Below are positions 17,096-25,849 of a DNA stretch of 64,000 bases, piece by piece. Position 1 is the stretch's first letter. Each line of letters begins with the position of its first letter. The position numbers and the translations under genes are program-made. The notes under the pieces are model-generated. The model saw nothing but the letters and a program-made list of their open reading frames with translations, searched no databases and had not been told where the DNA came from. This stretch comes from Halobacterium jilantaiense. Its GTDB lineage: Archaea; Halobacteriota; Halobacteria; Halobacteriales; Halobacteriaceae. The stretch covers positions 2,019,393 through 2,083,392 of the forward strand of contig NZ_FOJA01000001.1 in NCBI RefSeq assembly GCF_900110535.1. The letters are read 5' to 3'.

Positions 17096-17758
17096 GTGGA
17101 CTCCCCGTTCGAGATTCTCGGCGTCGACCCGGACGCCGACGACGAGGCGGTCGAGCGAGCGTACCGCCGCCGCGTGATGGAGACCCACCCCGACCAGGGC
17201 GGGTCGCTGGAGGCCTTCCAGGTCGTCAGGGCCGCCTACGAGTCCATCGAGTCCGGCGACGCCGAGACGTTCGCTGAGAGCGACGTAGAGACCGACCCCG
17301 AGTCCGACGGCTTCGACCGGCGGCCCGAGTCCGCCGAGACGCGCGTCGAGTACTTGAACTACGACGCGCTCGCCGACGCCGGCTGGAGTCTCGGCGACGC
17401 CGACCTCTTCGAGAAGGCGGCGGCCGCCGACCTCGACCCCATCGACCACGGCGAGTTCACGGTCGAACCCGGCGAGTCACTGCTGGAGGCCGCCGAGCGC
17501 CGCGGCTGGGCGTGGCCGTACGCGTGCCGCGGCGGCGCGTGCGCGAACTGCGCGGTCGCGGTCACCGCCGGCGAACTCTCGATGCCGACCGACCACATCC
17601 TCACCGAGGACCTCACCGGACAGGGGTTCCGGCTGTCCTGCAACGGCGTCCCGCTGTCCAGTGACCTCCGGGTCGTCTACAACGTCAAACACCTCCCGGG
17701 GCTCGACGAACTCCGGCTCCCGCCGTACCCCTTCGAGCAAGCGCACGCCGACGACTGA
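17096..17758 (+). CDS. J-domain / 2Fe-2S ferredoxin fusion protein
   Basis: The 220-residue two-domain protein. Residues 1-55 are a DnaJ-type J domain (FEILGVDPDADDEAVERAYR and the HPD motif in METHPDQGG). Residues 120-220 are a plant-type ferredoxin with the cluster ligands in YACRGGACANCAVAV and a fourth cysteine in RLSCNGVP. The ferredoxin half matches the halophilic electron carrier family. The J domain implies a link to Hsp70 (DnaK), perhaps in iron-sulfur delivery. Such fusions are known in haloarchaea. Start GTG. Confidence 0.9.
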   Translation: MDSPFEILGVDPDADDEAVERAYRRRVMETHPDQGGSLEAFQVVRAAYESIESGDAETFAESDVETDPESDGFDRRPESAETRVEYLNYDALADAGWSLGDADLFEKAAAADLDPIDHGEFTVEPGESLLEAAERRGWAWPYACRGGACANCAVAVTAGELSMPTDHILTEDLTGQGFRLSCNGVPLSSDLRVVYNVKHLPGLDELRLPPYPFEQAHADD

Positions 17759-17759
17759 G

Positions 17760-18143
17760 TCAGCACTGCGTGAACCGGAACTCGACGCCTTCGCCGCCAA
17801 CCGCGACGCTCACGTGGTTCGAACAGGGGGTCACGTCCCAGTCGGTCTCGCCGGCGACGCCGTCGTTCGCCTCGACGGCCAGCGTGTAGTCGTCGTCGGG
17901 CTCTTGGACCTCGAATTCGGCCGTCTCGTAGTCCCCGAGTTCGTAGGTCTCCTCGAGGTCGGCCCCGCCGCCGCTCGTCACGAGCCGGGCCGTGACCGTC
18001 CGCTGTTCCGTCGCGTCGTTGGTCACCTTCCCGGAGACGGAGTCGGCGCGGCCGCGGTGAGCGGACCCGAACAGGCACCCCGAGCCGGCGGTCAACGCGG
18101 TGCCGGCCGCCGCCACCACCGCACGACGTGATACCTCGTTCAC
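17760..18143 (-). CDS. Small Tat lipoprotein, function unknown
   Basis: The 127-residue secreted protein carries a twin-arginine signal (SRRAVVAAAGTALTAGSGC) with a lipobox cysteine at residue 23. It is therefore exported folded and lipid-anchored on the cell surface. The mature part resembles an Ig-like beta sandwich (FxLYD-type: VTNDATEQRTVTARLV). It contains a second cysteine pair near the C-terminus. The start is GTG at 18143. Convergent with the ferredoxin fusion gene. Confidence 0.75.
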   Translation of the reverse strand: MNEVSRRAVVAAAGTALTAGSGCLFGSAHRGRADSVSGKVTNDATEQRTVTARLVTSGGGADLEETYELGDYETAEFEVQEPDDDYTLAVEANDGVAGETDWDVTPCSNHVSVAVGGEGVEFRFTQC

Positions 18144-18244
18144 AATTATCTCGGCGCTCGGCTCGGTAATGTGTCTTGTGTCGGCGTCGAAGCGTCGCTC
18201 GCGGTCAGTTCGCAGCGAGGTGGAAAGAGACGGGGTCGCCGTCC

Positions 18245-19495
18245 TTACACGCCGGTCCGGTACCGGAGGAGGCCCGCGTAGCCGCCGAACGCCGTCAGGA
18301 GCTGTTCGCCCTTCTCGAAGTCCGTGGAGATGAAGTGGGTCTCCGTGCCGCGCTGGTCGGCGATCTCCATCAGGTGGTCGATGGCGTCCTCGCGCTCGAC
18401 TTCCTCGGCGTCCTCGCCGCACTCCGTGCAGGTGTGGTCGGGACTGGAGTTCCGGCGGTCGACGGTCTCGTACTCCTCGTGTTCGTTCGGGCACTCGTAG
18501 ACGACGACGTCCTCGCGGAGGTCCTCGGAGACGAGCAGCCGGTCGACCGAGCCCATGATGAGGTTCTCGCGGGTCGGCTCGAAGCCGTACGTGGCCTGGT
18601 CGCCGCCGTTGAGCTCCTCGAAGAACTCCTCCATGTCGGACTTGTCGTCCATCAGGTCGGCTTCCGCGAGCGCGTCCTGCCCGGCGTCGACGAGGTCCGA
18701 CAGCCCGGACTCGTCGGTGTAGGAGACGTCGAACTTCCCGAGGACTTTGTCCCGGAGTTCGTGGTGGAGGTAGTCGCCGTCGAGGAACTCGTCTTTCGTC
18801 GGCGAGGGACCGCCGACGAGGATGCCGTCGAGTTCGTGGCGCTTGGCGACGAAGAGATCGTCGGCCATCCCCGCGACCTCCTGATAGAAGTTGTCGATGG
18901 CCTCCAGCCGCAGGCGGGCGAACCGCTGTGCGGACTGGCCACCCTTCCGCTGCTTGCCGGGGACCAGCGACTCGGCGGACTTCACGGGGACGACGCGCTT
19001 GCCCTTCAGCCAGCCGACGTTCGCCTCGCGGCGGTCGAGGACGATGAGGCCGTACAGCCCCTTGTCCCCGAGCATCTCTTCGAGGGGTTCGGTGAGGAAC
19101 GCCGAGTCGCAGTGGTAGCGGAACGACTCGATGGGCTGGGGCGGCGATTCGAGGACTTCGGTGACCATGTCGGTCTGACCGCCGCCGGAGTCGACCGCGC
19201 CGGAGAAGATGACCATGCCGTTGTCCGGCGGGAACGTGTCGTAGTACCGCAGCCGGTCCTTGATGGACGTCAGCGCGTCCTGGACCGCCGTCCGCGTCTG
19301 CTTGGACTTGATGTTGGAGGCTTCCGAGTGCTCCTGGGTGACGTGTGCGACGACGTCGGAGACCTGCCGCTCCGGAGGAATGTAGATGGTGACCAGTTGG
19401 GTGCCGCTGCCCTCGTAGTCCTTGAGCTCCTCGATGACCTTCCGGAACTCGTACTTGCGTCGGTCCTCGGACGGTACCTCCTCTTGCTCGCTCAT
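18245..19495 (-). CDS. prf1: Peptide chain release factor aRF1
   Basis: The 416-residue archaeal/eukaryotic class I release factor. It recognises all three stop codons and triggers peptide release in the ribosome. The stop-recognition motif NIKS is in EASNIKSKQTR near residue 60, and the catalytic GGQ in RKGGQSAQRF near residue 180. A mini zinc-finger domain (CPNEHEEYE and HTCTECGED) is near residue 330. ATG 19495 (MSEQEEVPSED) is chosen over an in-frame ATG 48 codons upstream. AAGCTTACTTA lies about 30 bases upstream as a possible TATA. Confidence 0.97.
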   Translation of the reverse strand: MSEQEEVPSEDRRKYEFRKVIEELKDYEGSGTQLVTIYIPPERQVSDVVAHVTQEHSEASNIKSKQTRTAVQDALTSIKDRLRYYDTFPPDNGMVIFSGAVDSGGGQTDMVTEVLESPPQPIESFRYHCDSAFLTEPLEEMLGDKGLYGLIVLDRREANVGWLKGKRVVPVKSAESLVPGKQRKGGQSAQRFARLRLEAIDNFYQEVAGMADDLFVAKRHELDGILVGGPSPTKDEFLDGDYLHHELRDKVLGKFDVSYTDESGLSDLVDAGQDALAEADLMDDKSDMEEFFEELNGGDQATYGFEPTRENLIMGSVDRLLVSEDLREDVVVYECPNEHEEYETVDRRNSSPDHTCTECGEDAEEVEREDAIDHLMEIADQRGTETHFISTDFEKGEQLLTAFGGYAGLLRYRTGV

Positions 19496-19640
19496 TGCAC
19501 TAAAGTAGCCGACCAGCCGGTAAGTAAGCTTTGACCCTCCGAGGCCGGCGGTGCCGGGTGCCAGCAGCGGGGGCGCTACTCTCCGTCGGTCGATTCTCTC
19601 TATCGAATCCCTGCGGGCGAACTGACCTGTCTCTATCAAT

Positions 19641-19666
19641 ATGTATAATTGGAGATAACGTTTATC
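19641..19666 (+). promoter_or_regulatory. Promoter and inverted repeat of the PH-domain gene
   Basis: ATGTATAATT (19641-19650) is a good haloarchaeal TATA-like element about 45 bases before the ATG. Directly after it, GATAA-CGT-TTATC (19654-19666) is a 5-bp inverted repeat that could bind a regulator at the transcription start. Confidence 0.5.
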
Positions 19667-19692
19667 ACTCGGAATCTGATTGCTCGGGCTGC

Positions 19693-20181
19693 ATGTCAGA
19701 AACGGCGACGACGAACGAACAGACGACGCATCAGGCGGACACGGACGGCATCGACCTGATGCAAGACGAATCGGTGTTACAGAATCGTCGGCCGGGCTGG
19801 TCGCTTTGGCTGAAAGAGATAGTCCTCGCGGCGCTCGTGTTGCTATTCGGCGTGGCGGGCGACGCGGCAGCCGGTGGCTTCCTCATCGCGGCGGTCATCT
19901 TCGGGTACGTGGTGCTTTCCCGGATGCAGTCGCGGTACCTCGTCACCGACGAGCGCGTGAAGATGAAACTTGGTCTCCTGTCCAAGAAGGGCCGTGAGTA
20001 CCGCATCTCCGACCTCAACAGCATCACGACGACCCAATCGCTGTTCGAGCGGCTCCTCGGTCACGGCTCCATCACGCTCCGAACCGCCAGCAACGACGAG
20101 ATTACCTGGCACGGCGTCCCCGACTACAAAGACGTCTCCCACTCGATTCGGGAGGAACAGCGGAAGTACGACCAACAGTGA
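19693..20181 (+). CDS. Membrane protein with bacterial PH domain (YdbS/DUF304-like)
   Basis: The 162-residue protein has two adjacent hydrophobic helices (LWLKEIVLAALVLLFGV and AAAGGFLIAAVIFGYVVL), followed by a bPH_2 domain with its typical strands YLVTDERVKMKLGLLSKKG and ISDLNSITTTQSLFERLLG. The role of these proteins is not settled; some sense envelope state. ATG 19693 gives a free polar N-terminus. It overlaps the YccF-like gene by four bases. Confidence 0.82.
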   Translation: MSETATTNEQTTHQADTDGIDLMQDESVLQNRRPGWSLWLKEIVLAALVLLFGVAGDAAAGGFLIAAVIFGYVVLSRMQSRYLVTDERVKMKLGLLSKKGREYRISDLNSITTTQSLFERLLGHGSITLRTASNDEITWHGVPDYKDVSHSIREEQRKYDQQ

Positions 20182-20570
20182 GCGACGACAGCCCGTCCAT
20201 TATCGTCCGCGCGATCTGGTTCGTCGCGGTCGGCTGGTGGCTCACTGGCCTGCTGCTCTCCGCGGCGTGGGCGATCAGTCTCACCATCGTGGGGCTGCCT
20301 GTCGGCGTCAAGCTCGTGAACTACGTCCCGAAGGCGCTGACGCTGAAGTCGTCCGAGGACAGCGACGTGAACCGAATCGAGGTCGGCAGGAGCAGTGGTA
20401 GCTCCCCCGGGCTCCTGGTCCGCGGCGCGTACTTCGTGTTCGTCGGCTGGTGGGCGAGTCTGGCGTGGACGGTGGTGGCGTACGTCCTCTGCCTGAGCGT
20501 ACTCGGGCTCCCGGTCGGCATCAAGATGTTCAACAAGCTCCCGAAGGTCCTCTCGCTCTACGAGGAGTAA
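20178..20570 (+). CDS. YccF-domain inner membrane protein
   Basis: The 130-residue membrane protein consists of two copies of the YccF repeat. Each has a hydrophobic hairpin ending in the motif (I/L)GLPVG(V/I)K: one at about residue 40, one at about residue 113. Function unknown in the family. The GTG start overlaps the stop of the PH-domain gene, so the two probably act together at the membrane. Confidence 0.85.
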   Translation: MSDDSPSIIVRAIWFVAVGWWLTGLLLSAAWAISLTIVGLPVGVKLVNYVPKALTLKSSEDSDVNRIEVGRSSGSSPGLLVRGAYFVFVGWWASLAWTVVAYVLCLSVLGLPVGIKMFNKLPKVLSLYEE

Positions 20571-20713
20571 CCCCGAACGCCCTCCTGCGGTTCTTCATAG
20601 CGTTCGACGTGCAGCGCCGTCGCTGATTGTCGCAGTACGGCCAAGGGTAACTTAGCGCCCGATTTGTCGGTCACCGCCAAACGCTTTATGTGACGGTGTG
20701 CGAAGATGTAGCC

Positions 20714-21568
20714 ATGAGTGGCCGTGTGTTCGCCGTCGCCTCGGGGAAAGGCGGCGTCGGGAAGACGACGACCGCCGTAAACGTGGCTGCGGCGATGGCG
20801 GAGGCGGACCGGTCGGTGGTGCTCGTCGACTACGACCTGGGGATGGCGAACGTCGGCCAGGTGCTGGACGTCGAGGCCGCCGACGCGACCCTCCACGACG
20901 TGCTGGCGGGGGACGCGAAGCCGCTGGACGCCGTGGCGTCGGTGCCCAGCGGATTCGACGTGGTGGTCGGCGGCACCGCAATCGAGGACTTCGGGCGGGC
21001 AGACCCCTCGAAACTCCGGGGCGTAGCGGACGCGCTGCGGTCGGAGTACGACGTGACCATCGTCGACACCGGCGGCGGGCTGAGCCACGACACGACTGTG
21101 CCGCTGGGGCTGGCCGACGAGACGGTGCTGGTGTCGACGCGGCAGGCGGCGGCCCTGGAGAACACGGCGAAGACCCGGGACCTCGTGGAGCGCGTCGGCG
21201 GCAGCGTGACGGGGCTGGTCGTCACGCGCGTCTCCGGCAGCGACGTGGCGGACGACGACGAGGTGGCGGCCCTCGACGTGAAGATTCTGGGGTCGATTCC
21301 CGAGGACAGCACGGTCGCCGACAGCGAGCGCGCGGGCGAACCGCTCGTGGCGTTCGCGCCCGAGAGTCCGGCCGGGCAGTCGTACCGCGAACTCGGCTAC
21401 GAACTGCTCGGCGAGTCGCCGCCGCTGTCGTTCCGGGACGGCGACGGGGACGCTGAACCCGGAGCGGCGATGGCGGAGATGATGACCGAGGACGTCGAGG
21501 GGACGGAGAGCCGGTCGCTGCTATCGCGGGTGACCGGCGGCCTCCTCGGGTCGAACGGGAAGGATTAA
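20714..21568 (+). CDS. MinD/ParA-family ATPase
   Basis: The 284-residue deviant Walker ATPase. The P-loop ASGKGGVGKTTTAVN contains the signature lysine (KGGVGKT), the switch region is DYDLGMANVGQVLD, and Walker B is VTIVDTGGGLSHDT. It is a haloarchaeal MinD-like paralogue involved in positioning or assembling surface structures; which one cannot be told from sequence. ATG 20714 lies seven residues before the P-loop strand; an upstream in-frame start (20690) would add eight residues. Confidence 0.88.
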   Translation: MSGRVFAVASGKGGVGKTTTAVNVAAAMAEADRSVVLVDYDLGMANVGQVLDVEAADATLHDVLAGDAKPLDAVASVPSGFDVVVGGTAIEDFGRADPSKLRGVADALRSEYDVTIVDTGGGLSHDTTVPLGLADETVLVSTRQAAALENTAKTRDLVERVGGSVTGLVVTRVSGSDVADDDEVAALDVKILGSIPEDSTVADSERAGEPLVAFAPESPAGQSYRELGYELLGESPPLSFRDGDGDAEPGAAMAEMMTEDVEGTESRSLLSRVTGGLLGSNGKD

Positions 21569-21594
21569 GCGAGAGCGCACTCCGAGAGACGCGT

Positions 21595-21702
21595 ATGGCA
21601 ACTGAGAGCGACTCGATGTCGACCGGCTGGCTGCTGTTCTACGTCCTGCTAGCAATCGGTATCACGTACGGTGCCCTCGCGTACGTCGGCGCACCGATCT
21701 AG
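21595..21702 (+). CDS. 35-residue single-span membrane peptide
   Basis: A short frame 26 bases after the MinD-like gene encodes a polar 11-residue start and one hydrophobic helix (WLLFYVLLAIGITYGALAYV). It begins at an ATG and ends just before the convergent argS stop. Small single-helix proteins of this kind are common and conserved in haloarchaea. No function is known. Support is from composition and the neat fit between two genes. Confidence 0.6.
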   Translation: MATESDSMSTGWLLFYVLLAIGITYGALAYVGAPI

Positions 21703-21711
21703 ACGCCTCTT

Positions 21712-23466
21712 CTACATCGATTCGGGCGCGTCGATGCCGAGCGCGTCGAGCGCGTTCGCGAGTGTCTGGCGCGCCGCGTCGACGAGCGCGAGCCGCGCCG
21801 CCCGGACCTCGGGCGCGACGTCGTCGGCGAGCACCGGGCACTCCCGGTAGAACGCGTTGAAGTCGTCGGCGAACTCCCGCGTGTACGTCGCGACCTGGTG
21901 GGGTTCGAGGTCCTCGGCGGCCGCCTCGACGACGAGCGGGAACCGCGCGACCGAGGCGAGCAGCGCGCGCTCGGCGTCCTCGTCCAGCACGTCGGCGTCC
22001 AGTTCGGGCTCGACGTCGCCGGCCTCGTCGAGGATGCCGCAGGCGCGGGCGTGGGCGTACTGGACGAACGGCGCGCTCTGCCCCTCGAAATCCAGCGCGT
22101 CCTCCCAGTCGAACGTGATGGCTTTCGTCGGCTGCTTGGAGACGATGTCGTAGCGGACTGCACCGATGCCGACCTGCTCGGCGATGCGGTCGACGTCGTC
22201 GTCGGAGAGGCCGTCGCCGCGCACGCGGTCGCCCATCCGGGAGCGGACGGCCTCTTCCGCCCGCGAGACCGCTTCGTCCAGCAGGTCGTCCATGTCGACG
22301 CCGGTGCCCTGGCGGGTGCTCATGGACTCGCCGCCGGGGAGGTTCACCCACGCGTAGAACTGCTCTTCGAGGCGGTCGGTGTCGTTGCCGAGGATGTCGA
22401 GGGCGGCGTTGAGCTTGTTCGCGTGCAGTTCCTGGTCCTCGCCGAGGACGGTGATGGCGCGGTCGAACGCCTCGAACTTCCACTCGTGGTGGGCCAAATC
22501 GCGGGTCGTGTAGAGGGTGGTGTCGTCCGAGCGCAGGAAGACGAACGACTGTTCGATGTCCCAGTTGTCGAGGTCGAGCTGCCACGCGCCCTCCTCCTCG
22601 TAGGCGTACTCGGAGTCCTTCAGCCGGTCGACGACCTCGTGCGTCGAGCCGTCGCGGAGGAACTCGGTCTCCTTGACGAACTCGTCGAACTCGGCCGGCA
22701 GCCGCCCGAGGGTCTCCTGCATCCCGCCGAGGACGGTGTCGACGACTTCCTCGACGCGTTCGTAGGTGTCCTCGTCGCCACGATCGAGCCCCTCGATGAT
22801 GGCCGCAATCTCGGCCTCGGCGGCGTCGACTTCTTCCCCGGGGCCCTCTTCGAGGAATTCGTTGCCCTTCCGGTAGTACCGAACGAGGTCGTAGTCGGGC
22901 TTCTCGCGGCCCGGCTCCGGCAGGTCGCTCTCGTCGAACGTCTCGTAGGCCCACGTGAACACCGCCATCTGGCGGCCGGCGTCGTTCACGTAGTACTCGC
23001 GGGTCACGTCGTTGCCCGCGTACTCCAGGACGCGAGCGAGCGCGTCCCCCAGAATCGGGTTCCGGGCGCGGCCGACGTGGACCGGCCCCGTCGGGTTCGC
23101 GCTCGTGTGCTCGACGACGACGGACTCGCCGGTGTCTTCGAGATGCCCCCAGTCGTCGTTCTGGGCCGCGGCGAGCGTGTCCGCGAAGTACGCGTCGCTC
23201 GGCGCGAAGTTCACGTACGGGCCCTGCGAGCGCGCGTCGGCGACGTACTCCGCGTCCGAAACGTCGATAGCGTCGGCGAGTTCGCCGGCGACCTGGGGCG
23301 GCGGCGCACCCGCCTCGCTGGCGAGCCGGAACGCCGCGCTCGACGCGAGCACGGCGGGCACGTCACCTGGCGGTTCCTCGATGCCGAGGTCCCCGGTCGG
23401 GTAGCCGAGGTCGTCGAGGGCCGCCTCGACGGCGGCCTCGACTTCCCGGCGGAAAGCGATGAACAT
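21712..23466 (-). CDS. argS: Arginyl-tRNA synthetase
   Basis: The 584-residue class I synthetase charges tRNA-Arg. The HIGH-type signature is [13 protein letters not shown] near residue 125, and the KMSKS-type loop is [12 protein letters not shown] near residue 380. The N-terminal Arg-S domain (tRNA D-loop contact) and the C-terminal DALR anticodon domain ending LGIDAPESM are both present, so the gene is intact. ATG 23466 ([13 protein letters not shown]) is chosen; an in-frame ATG 38 codons upstream gives a non-family extension. Divergent from the stranded taw1 5' end. Confidence 0.97.
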   Translation of the reverse strand: MFIAFRREVEAAVEAALDDLGYPTGDLGIEEPPGDVPAVLASSAAFRLASEAGAPPPQVAGELADAIDVSDAEYVADARSQGPYVNFAPSDAYFADTLAAAQNDDWGHLEDTGESVVVEHTSANPTGPVHVGRARNPILGDALARVLEYAGNDVTREYYVNDAGRQMAVFTWAYETFDESDLPEPGREKPDYDLVRYYRKGNEFLEEGPGEEVDAAEAEIAAIIEGLDRGDEDTYERVEEVVDTVLGGMQETLGRLPAEFDEFVKETEFLRDGSTHEVVDRLKDSEYAYEEEGAWQLDLDNWDIEQSFVFLRSDDTTLYTTRDLAHHEWKFEAFDRAITVLGEDQELHANKLNAALDILGNDTDRLEEQFYAWVNLPGGESMSTRQGTGVDMDDLLDEAVSRAEEAVRSRMGDRVRGDGLSDDDVDRIAEQVGIGAVRYDIVSKQPTKAITFDWEDALDFEGQSAPFVQYAHARACGILDEAGDVEPELDADVLDEDAERALLASVARFPLVVEAAAEDLEPHQVATYTREFADDFNAFYRECPVLADDVAPEVRAARLALVDAARQTLANALDALGIDAPESM

Positions 23467-23578
23467 GCCCGTGTGGTGGACGCCGCCGACAAAAGGTGTT
23501 CTGAAGCGCGGCCGGCGTGGCTCGCGCGGCTGTGTCGCTGACGCCACGCTTTTCCCCGCGAGCGCCGAACTCGGTGCC

Positions 23579-23698
23579 ATGCCGAAGCAGGTGGACGACC
23601 CGGACTACCACCACGAGAACCACACGGCCGCCCAGACGTGTGGCTGGACCGCGAACGCGATGCGCGGCGAGGGCACCTGCTACAAGCACGCCTTATAG
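23579..23698 (+). pseudogene. taw1: Stranded 5' end of the host taw1 gene
   Basis: The 39 codons from ATG 23579 ([18 protein letters not shown]...) match the first residues of the intact Taw1 at 32842 almost position for position, up to CYKHA. Then the frame meets the element junction and stops (TTA TAG). The DNA is high-GC and host-like. The upstream CCACGCTT motif (23546-23553) also recurs ahead of the intact gene. It is therefore the original host start of taw1, cut off by integration. It may still be transcribed, making a useless peptide. Confidence 0.88.
23681..23694 (+). repeat. attL core, inside the taw1 coding sequence
   Basis: TACAAGCACGCCTT is identical to the copy at 32962. With one mismatch the match extends to 17 bases (from 23678). 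It encodes Tyr-Lys-His-Ala of Taw1 plus the start of the next codon. To its left is host taw1 5' sequence, to its right element DNA. Confidence 0.88.
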
Positions 23699-23701
23699 TC
23701 G

Positions 23702-23735
23702 TACCAAACTGCTATAAGCACGGCGCGTATTGGTA
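23702..23735 (+). promoter_or_regulatory. Integrase promoter with att-like repeat
   Basis: CTATAAGC (23712-23719) is a TATA-like element 32 bases before the integrase ATG. It lies within CTGCTATAAGCACGG (23709-23723), which differs from the attL copy CTGCTACAAGCACGC (23677-23691) by two bases. TACCAA (23702-23707) and TTGGTA (23730-23735) form an inverted repeat around it. Integrase binding here could repress its own gene. Confidence 0.5.
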
Positions 23736-23750
23736 TGCGTAGAACTCAGT

Positions 23751-25058
23751 ATGTCCTCGATAGACGACCCCGAACGCCGCTACCAGCTTTCACGGGACCG
23801 ACTGAAAGACGCCGACCTCCACCCCGACGACATAGACGCCGCGCTCGAATTCCTAGACGCAATCAATCCCGACATATCCACAGTCAATTTCACGGGTGAA
23901 AACGGGGAACGCGAGACGAAAGCCTACGGGACGCTCGCAGCGTACGCGCAAGCCCTGAAACGCGTTGGCGAACTGGCGAACACGCCGCTTGTTGAGATGC
24001 CGGACACGCGCGCTGTCAACGCGTTCTTTGACGAGATTGGTAGTGGCACCCACCCAGACGTGAAGGAGGGCGGCTACGCCAAGAGCACGCTCTCACAGTG
24101 GCAGAGCGGCGTTACAAAGTTCTACGAATACCACGACGACCTCGGGATTAACCACACTGAAGTTGTGGTGAAACGCCAGCCGAAGTCGTCAGTGGACGAA
24201 CGCGATATGTACACTCGGGAGGAAATTCAGGAACTCCGGGACGCCGTGAACAACACACGGGATCGGTGTGTGCTTGAGCTCTTATTGAATACGGGCCAGC
24301 GGATTCGAGCAATTCAGACGCTCCGCGTGAAGGACGTCGACACTGACGAGGGGGTTTACTACTTGAACACGGACGAAGCCGGGTTGAAGGGCGCGGACAA
24401 GAACGGCTCGAAGCGTCCACTCCTCGGCGCGGCCCGGCCCGTCTATGACTGGTTGAAAGACCATCCCACGGGGGAGCCCGACGACTATCTGATTACGTGC
24501 CTCCCGACCGCGCAGCGTGGGACAGCCGGGGAGAAACTGTCACAGTCAACGATTCGCTCGCAACTCAAGAAGGTAGCCAAGAACGCGGGAGTGGACAAAC
24601 CACCAAACCCTCACAACTTCCGGCATTACTTCGTCACAGCGTGTAAGCGCGACTACGGCATGGACGAATCGACGATTAAGCACCTAATCGGACACGGCCC
24701 GAACAGTAAGGTAATGGAAACGACCTACCAGCACCTGACTGACGACGACCATATTCGCGCGGCGGAAGTCGCAGCGGACATGCGGGAGCCTGAAGAGGAA
24801 AGTCCGTTGACGCCGCAGGTGTGTCCGACGTGTGGCGAACAGTTAGAGCCGGAGGCGAAGGCGTGTCCGGGGTGTGGGACGGTGTTCGCGCCGGACGCGA
24901 AGGCGGCCGAGGACCAAATACAGGACGACATGAAACAGTCCTATGCGGAGACGGACCCGGAGGATTCGGATACGCAGGAGAAGCTGGATACGCTCGATGA
25001 GATTCTTGATGACCCGGAGGTGAAGGCGGCGCTCGCGGAGAAACTTGGCGAGGACTAA
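23751..25058 (+). CDS. Tyrosine recombinase (integrase) of the element
   Basis: The 435-residue site-specific recombinase catalyses insertion and excision of the element. An N-terminal SAM-like core-binding domain covers about residues 60-150. The catalytic set is complete: the first arginine in NTGQRIRAIQTL near residue 185, HNFRHYF (His-x-x-Arg) near residue 287, HLIGHG near residue 308, and the nucleophile tyrosine in TTYQHL near residue 325. The C-terminus adds a zinc ribbon CPTCGEQLEPEAKACPGCG, common in haloarchaeal integrases. ATG 23751 is chosen over 23730 because it follows the TATA element at a normal distance. It sits 57 bases inside attL. Confidence 0.93.
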   Translation: MSSIDDPERRYQLSRDRLKDADLHPDDIDAALEFLDAINPDISTVNFTGENGERETKAYGTLAAYAQALKRVGELANTPLVEMPDTRAVNAFFDEIGSGTHPDVKEGGYAKSTLSQWQSGVTKFYEYHDDLGINHTEVVVKRQPKSSVDERDMYTREEIQELRDAVNNTRDRCVLELLLNTGQRIRAIQTLRVKDVDTDEGVYYLNTDEAGLKGADKNGSKRPLLGAARPVYDWLKDHPTGEPDDYLITCLPTAQRGTAGEKLSQSTIRSQLKKVAKNAGVDKPPNPHNFRHYFVTACKRDYGMDESTIKHLIGHGPNSKVMETTYQHLTDDDHIRAAEVAADMREPEEESPLTPQVCPTCGEQLEPEAKACPGCGTVFAPDAKAAEDQIQDDMKQSYAETDPEDSDTQEKLDTLDEILDDPEVKAALAEKLGED

Positions 25059-25792
25059 TTCCTTCCGTCACGGGCCAAAAACCGGGCTATTGCGGATTCA
25101 GCCTCTTTGGGGTCAAAGGAACTAGAGCCCTCAATAATGGTTGCGCTTTCCCCCTCTTCCCCTTCAGGCGAGGATGGCTCCCAGTCTGTCTGACGGGAGT
25201 ACGCTTTGATTTTCTCCGCGTTCTTTTCTTCGGACCAAGACCGTACATCCACCAATCGATTTTCTTCTGTTGGGTGCGTCCGATAGTATCGCTCAACTCC
25301 ACGCTCAATCAGGTCGTGGATGTCTAACTCTCCGGCTTCGGCAGCCCGGCATAGGAACCCAATACAATCAATCAGTGTCTTCTGCATCTCCGGGGTCGCT
25401 TTGTTTGACTGCTTGAGTTCTTCGCGGTACCGCTCATACGGTATTTTGGCGTCGGGGTTTTGGTCCGGGGGCCAAATCCTCCCGTCTTGGTCCCGTTGTT
25501 TCGTGAAGAACTCCCTGGCATTGTCCCATTCGAGATCGGCCAAGTCCATATCTCGACTATCATGGGCCACAGGTCCGTCTTCGGAATCCGCTTCTCCACC
25601 GATGATATCCGCTAAGTCTTCTTGGTCTACGTGGTTGAAGAGGAATTGGTAGTCTTGGAGCCCTAATTGGGTGTTTTCTTCAATCGCGTCTTTATGGTCC
25701 TGTTCTGCCTGCCTGCTAGGTCTGTCGTAGTCACCCTGGAGTACGTCCCGGCGCGTTGACGTGAGAATCGGGCCATTTGCTCGCTCTCCCAT
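25055..25792 (-). CDS. Element protein of unknown function (245 aa)
   Basis: An acidic, soluble protein with no recognised catalytic motif. The N-terminus (GPILTSTRRDVLQGDYDRPSRQ) resembles, from memory, a short segment found at the start of many haloarchaeal plasmid and virus proteins thought to be DNA-associated. The C-terminal helix contains FDPKEAESAIARFLARDG. It converges on the integrase with a four-base overlap and is divergent from the micro-ORF operon, the position a repressor often takes. That role is inference only. Confidence 0.65.
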   Translation of the reverse strand: MGERANGPILTSTRRDVLQGDYDRPSRQAEQDHKDAIEENTQLGLQDYQFLFNHVDQEDLADIIGGEADSEDGPVAHDSRDMDLADLEWDNAREFFTKQRDQDGRIWPPDQNPDAKIPYERYREELKQSNKATPEMQKTLIDCIGFLCRAAEAGELDIHDLIERGVERYYRTHPTEENRLVDVRSWSEEKNAEKIKAYSRQTDWEPSSPEGEEGESATIIEGSSSFDPKEAESAIARFLARDGRN

Positions 25793-25823
25793 GTAAAGTG
25801 AATATACTTGCGTTTATGTAAAG
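25791..25823. promoter_or_regulatory. Divergent promoter/operator of the element
   Basis: The 57-base gap between the 245-aa gene (leftward) and the micro-ORF operon (rightward) is AT-rich. ATGTAAAG occurs twice (25791-25798 and 25816-25823), 25 bases apart and on one face of the helix for about 2.4 turns. AAGT/ACTT arms (25796-25809) lie between. It looks like a shared control region. Confidence 0.45.
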
Positions 25824-25849
25824 GTTTGTACGCCCGTTACACCCTGTGT

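Noticed and set aside
23681-23694. Element junction as a tRNA-gene attachment site
   Set aside because: No tRNA fold can be drawn around either copy; both lie in taw1 coding sequence, and the only tRNA gene in the window is at 59363.
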